From assembly GCA_024680365.1 (NCBI GenBank), contig JAILCN010000030.1, positions 1-63,560 on the forward strand: DNA of 63,560 nt, written 5' to 3'. The notes under the pieces are model-generated. The model did no database searches. It saw only the letters and a list, made by a program, of their open reading frames with translations, and was not told the DNA's origin. The translations under genes and the position numbers were made by a program. Positions 60,927 to 63,560 of this stretch are shown piece by piece; the stretch's first letter is position 1, and each line of letters begins with the position of its first letter. The stretch is from Solobacterium sp. GTDB taxonomy: Bacteria; Bacillota_I; Bacilli_A; Erysipelotrichales; Erysipelotrichaceae.

Positions 60927-61379
60927 ATGAACGATATGACAAAAGGACTGCTGAATGATCCGGATATTCTCAGAGAACTGATCATGGATCATTATCAGTA
61001 TCCTCATAACCATAAACTGACGGAAGACACATCCTATGCAAGCGTGCATATGGCAAGCGATTCCTGCATTGACGATATTACGGTGCAGTCAAAGATCAAG
61101 GACGGAAAGATCGAAGATATCCGGTTTGACGGTGTTGCCTGCACGATCTCAACAGCCTCCACATCCATGATGACAGACCTTCTGAAAGGAAAGACCGTGG
61201 AAGAAGCGAACGAGATCATCGACAATTACTTCAATATGATCGACGCGAAGGAATATGATCCCGACGTGCTCGAAGAAGCAGTTGCCATGAAGAACGTCTA
61301 TAAGCAGGCCAACCGCGTCAAGTGCGCAACGATCGGCTGGAAGGCGATCCGTCAGATGATCGATGAAAGCGGGGAATGA
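60927..61379 (+). CDS. sufU: Sulfur-transfer protein SufU
   Basis: This zinc-dependent sulfurtransferase partner of SufS has the three family cysteines: ASDSCIDD (about residue 48), VACTISTAS (about 73) and RVKCATIGW (about 132). The first motif differs from the usual NPxCGD text but keeps Cys and the following Asp. Length is 150 residues. The start follows AGGAGG. Confidence 0.94.
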   Translation: MNDMTKGLLNDPDILRELIMDHYQYPHNHKLTEDTSYASVHMASDSCIDDITVQSKIKDGKIEDIRFDGVACTISTASTSMMTDLLKGKTVEEANEIIDNYFNMIDAKEYDPDVLEEAVAMKNVYKQANRVKCATIGWKAIRQMIDESGE

Positions 61380-61381
61380 CG

Positions 61382-62797
61382 ATGAGTGAGAAAAACCTTC
61401 AGAATGAATCGATTTATTCCCAGGACGATTATAAATACGGCTTCCATGATGACGTTGAATCGATCATCGATACCGGCAAAGGCCTGACAGAAGAGATCGT
61501 CAGAAAGATCTCGGCATATAAGAACGAACCTGAATGGATGACGGAATTCCGGGTGAAGTCCTTTCATCAGTTTGAATCCATGCCGATGCCGAAATGGGGA
61601 CCGGACCTCTCGGAAATTGATTTCCAGGACTTTACCTATTACCGGAAAGTTTCCCAGGACGCGGAAAAGAGCTGGGATGATGTTCCGGAAGAAGTCAAGA
61701 AAACGTTTGAGAAGCTCGGTATTCCGGAAGCAGAAAGAAAGTATCTTGCCGGCGTTACGACGCAGTACGAATCCGAAGCTGTGTATCACAACATGCTGGA
61801 AGAGGTACAGGAAAAGGGTGTCATCTTCCTTGATATCGACAGCGGTCTGAAAGAATACCCGGATCTTTTCCGGAAGTACTTTGCGACGATCGTTCCCGCG
61901 GCTGACAATAAGCTGGCAGCTCTGAACAGCGCCGTCTGGTCCGGCGGAAGCTTTATCTATGTTCCCAAAGGCGTGAAGCTGGACAAGCCTCTGCAGTCCT
62001 ATTTCCGCATTAATTCGGAAGCGATGGGACAGTTTGAACGTTCGATCATCATCGTTGATGACGGTGCTGAATGTTCTTATGTCGAAGGCTGTACGGCACC
62101 GCAGTATTCACGTGATTCCATGCACGCGGCAGTCGTTGAAGTGTTCGTCGGTGAAGGTGCGAAGTGCCGCTATTCAAGCGTCCAGAACTGGTCCGGAAAT
62201 ATTCTGAACCTGGTTACCAAGCGGGCGAAAGTGGAAGCGCACGGCACGATGGAATGGGTCGACGGAAATATCGGATCCCGTATCTCCATGAAGTATCCTG
62301 CCTGCATCCTGGCTGGTGAATATGCGCACGGCATGTGCATTTCCATCGCGGTCGGATCCCGCGGTCAGTTCCAGGATACCGGCGCTAAGATGATCCATCT
62401 GGCACCTCATACATCTTCTTCGATCGTTTCCAAATCCGTTTCCAGAACCGGCGGCGTGACCAACTTCCGCGACTGGATCCGCTTTACAAAGAAAGCAGAT
62501 TATTCCAAGGCGAAGATCGAATGCGATACGCTGATCCTGGATAATATCTCAAAGAGTGATACGATTCCGCTGAATATCAACGAGAATCACACATCAACGA
62601 TCGAACATGAAGCAAAGGTCTCAAAAATCAGCGAGGAAGAACTTTTCTATCTGATGTCCAGAGGTCTTTCTGAAGCGCAGGCAACGGAAATGATCGTCAT
62701 GGGATTCCTTGAGCCGTTTACCAGAGAACTGCCGATGGAATATGCGGTTGAACTCAACCAGCTGCTGAAGATCGACATGAGTGATTCCATTGGATAA
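61382..62797 (+). CDS. sufB: Fe-S assembly scaffold protein SufB
   Basis: This is the main scaffold on which clusters form with SufC and SufD. Family text includes [63 protein letters not shown] and [21 protein letters not shown]. Length is 471 residues from ATG 61382, which is six bases after GGGGA; the ATG at 61376 overlaps the sufU stop and is the alternative. The order C-D-S-U-B is the Firmicutes arrangement. Confidence 0.96.
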   Translation: MSEKNLQNESIYSQDDYKYGFHDDVESIIDTGKGLTEEIVRKISAYKNEPEWMTEFRVKSFHQFESMPMPKWGPDLSEIDFQDFTYYRKVSQDAEKSWDDVPEEVKKTFEKLGIPEAERKYLAGVTTQYESEAVYHNMLEEVQEKGVIFLDIDSGLKEYPDLFRKYFATIVPAADNKLAALNSAVWSGGSFIYVPKGVKLDKPLQSYFRINSEAMGQFERSIIIVDDGAECSYVEGCTAPQYSRDSMHAAVVEVFVGEGAKCRYSSVQNWSGNILNLVTKRAKVEAHGTMEWVDGNIGSRISMKYPACILAGEYAHGMCISIAVGSRGQFQDTGAKMIHLAPHTSSSIVSKSVSRTGGVTNFRDWIRFTKKADYSKAKIECDTLILDNISKSDTIPLNINENHTSTIEHEAKVSKISEEELFYLMSRGLSEAQATEMIVMGFLEPFTRELPMEYAVELNQLLKIDMSDSIG

Positions 62798-63314
62798 GAA
62801 AGAAGCGAGGACCGCCGGGCTGCAGCGCCGGGCGTCACTGAGCGCTGAAGAAAGAGCGGAAAAAAGCCGCCGGATCACGGAAAAGATCCTGCCTGTTCTG
62901 GCGGAACAGACGCTTGTCGGCTGCTATGTATCTATGAAGGATGAAGTATCTACGGAAGACATCATCCGCTTCTGTCTTGCAAACAGCATTCCAGCTGCTG
63001 TGCCGAGGGTACAGGGAAAAACGCTTGTCTTTGTGAAGATCACACCGGACACCCGGTGGACGACCAGCAGTTTCGGCGTCCGGGAACCGGAAGACGGTGA
63101 GATCGCTGATCCGGAAGAGATCAGTCTGATGATTGTTCCGCTCAGTGCATTTGATGACATCGGAAACCGGACGGGCTACGGCAAAGGCTTCTATGATTCT
63201 GTTCTTGGCAGATGTCAGAGAAAGACAGGCATTGCGTTTGCCGTGCAGAAGTGCAGCCGGATCGATGCGGATCCGTGGGATGTGCCGCTGGACAGTGTGA
63301 TCACTGAAGAATGA
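62781..63314 (+). CDS. 5-formyltetrahydrofolate cyclo-ligase
   Basis: This enzyme (MTHFS, YgfA/YqgN family) converts 5-formyl-THF to 5,10-methenyl-THF with ATP. Basic N-terminal text (KKEAR...RRASLS) precedes the active-site signature [21 protein letters not shown] near residues 115-135. Length is 177 residues if GTG 62781 is used. TTG 62790 is the alternative; both overlap the sufB end, suggesting coupled translation. Confidence 0.92.
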   Translation: MIPLDKKEARTAGLQRRASLSAEERAEKSRRITEKILPVLAEQTLVGCYVSMKDEVSTEDIIRFCLANSIPAAVPRVQGKTLVFVKITPDTRWTTSSFGVREPEDGEIADPEEISLMIVPLSAFDDIGNRTGYGKGFYDSVLGRCQRKTGIAFAVQKCSRIDADPWDVPLDSVITEE

Positions 63315-63333
63315 AAAAAAAGAAGTTCCGCGC

Positions 63334-63357
63334 CAATGTCATTAAGTTAAGACATTG
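63334..63357 (+). repeat. Hairpin between cyclo-ligase gene and terminator
   Basis: CAATGTC-attaagttaa-GACATTG is a perfect 7-bp stem without a T run, 14 bases upstream of the strong terminator. It may stabilise the suf mRNA 3' end. Confidence 0.4.
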
Positions 63358-63371
63358 AGTAAGCTGGTATG

Positions 63372-63412
63372 AAAAGGTTTCAACCAGATAGGTTGGTTGA
63401 AGCCTTTTTTTG
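63372..63412 (+). terminator. Terminator of the suf operon
   Basis: AAAAGGTTTCAACC pairs with GGTTGAAGCCTTTT (one G-U pair), followed by T residues. Confidence 0.88.
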
Positions 63413-63433
63413 TTTAAAAAGTGAAGAAAAAAC

Positions 63434-63463
63434 TTGACATGAAAACAGAAGGATTTTTACACA
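63434..63463 (+). promoter_or_regulatory. Promoter of the gene at the right edge
   Basis: A perfect TTGACA (63434-63439) is followed after 18 bases by TACACA, then AAT. A ribosome binding site AGGAGG lies 11 bases before the ATG. Confidence 0.6.
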
Positions 63464-63496
63464 ATCCGAAGGAAATTGTAGGAGGAAAAATCGACT

Positions 63497-63560
63497 ATGA
63501 TTTCCAGCAATTACTATTATTCACCTTCATCAATCCGTGCCGGTCTGGACAATGCCGTAA
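63497..63560 (+). CDS. Start of an unidentified gene cut by the right edge
   Basis: ATG 63497 follows AGGAGG and a TTGACA promoter; the frame MISSNYYYSPSSIRAGL stays open for the 21 codons visible. This is too short to identify. There is no obvious signal peptide in what is seen. Confidence 0.6.
   Translation, partial: MISSNYYYSPSSIRAGLDNAV

Noticed and set aside
1-63560. Insertion sequences, prophage, integrase, tRNA or rRNA genes
   Set aside because: Looked for on both strands; no transposase-like or phage-like protein, no inverted-repeat-bounded element and no tRNA-like cloverleaf was recognised by eye. A tRNAscan run would settle the tRNA point.

Overview
This window looks like a chromosomal segment of a low-to-mid GC Gram-positive fermenter, most likely an Erysipelotrichia-type member of the Bacillota. 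The evidence is the gene content and the local gene order. These include a mraZ-rsmH-ftsL-pbp2B-mraY division block, a ylbN-rpmF pair, a comN/secDF/recJ/apt/relA/hisS-aspS block ordered as in Bacillus, murT-gatD, a SufCDSUB iron-sulfur operon, pyruvate:ferredoxin oxidoreductase, PrsA-type foldases and LPXTG-like surface anchoring. No tRNA, rRNA, CRISPR array, transposase or prophage gene was seen.

Layout. Positions 1-1330 (minus) hold the 5' part of a secreted BspA-like leucine-rich-repeat protein that runs off the left edge. Next come an isocitrate dehydrogenase, an overlapping operon of two CNNM/CorC-like membrane proteins with a lipid kinase, and a small membrane protein. Then there is a 2135-residue surface adhesin (6630-13037) with a thioester domain, about 18 SpaA/Cna-B modules and an IPRTG sorting signal. 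From 13 to 25 kb lie housekeeping genes: PepC, RimO, a DUF2779 nuclease-like protein, HPF, a carrier protein with PTS enzyme I, a PPP-family phosphatase, YebC, TmcAL and an alpha/beta hydrolase.

From 25 to 31 kb are DUF177-rpmF and the division/wall cluster, which starts with tandem MraZ-operator repeats. From 31 to 43 kb are ComN-like, SecDF, a HAD phosphatase, RecJ, Apt, Rel, a DUF308-like membrane protein, and hisS-aspS under a T-box leader. That leader carries overlapping Asp/His codons. A structured RNA directly downstream of aspS is best explained as 6S RNA. PFOR (43.5-47 kb) and a MYG1-family protein follow.

From 48 to 53 kb is a probable glycolipid cluster: a GT4 glycosyltransferase, a YbhN-like integral membrane protein, and a second GT4 enzyme whose reading frame continues into a complete RecX-like domain. 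The YhaM exoribonuclease is coupled to it. MurT-GatD (lipid II amidation) come next. On the minus strand are a HIT protein and two tandem PrsA-like foldases. The right end carries the Suf operon, 5-formyl-THF cyclo-ligase, a strong terminator and the first codons of another gene.

How the genes fit together: much of the window serves the cell envelope, including wall precursor synthesis and amidation, division, protein export and folding, glycolipid synthesis and surface adhesion. Most of the rest is translation and its stress control, plus iron-sulfur-dependent fermentation. The most unusual items are the GT4-RecX fusion, the modular thioester adhesin, the dual-codon T-box and the putative 6S RNA.
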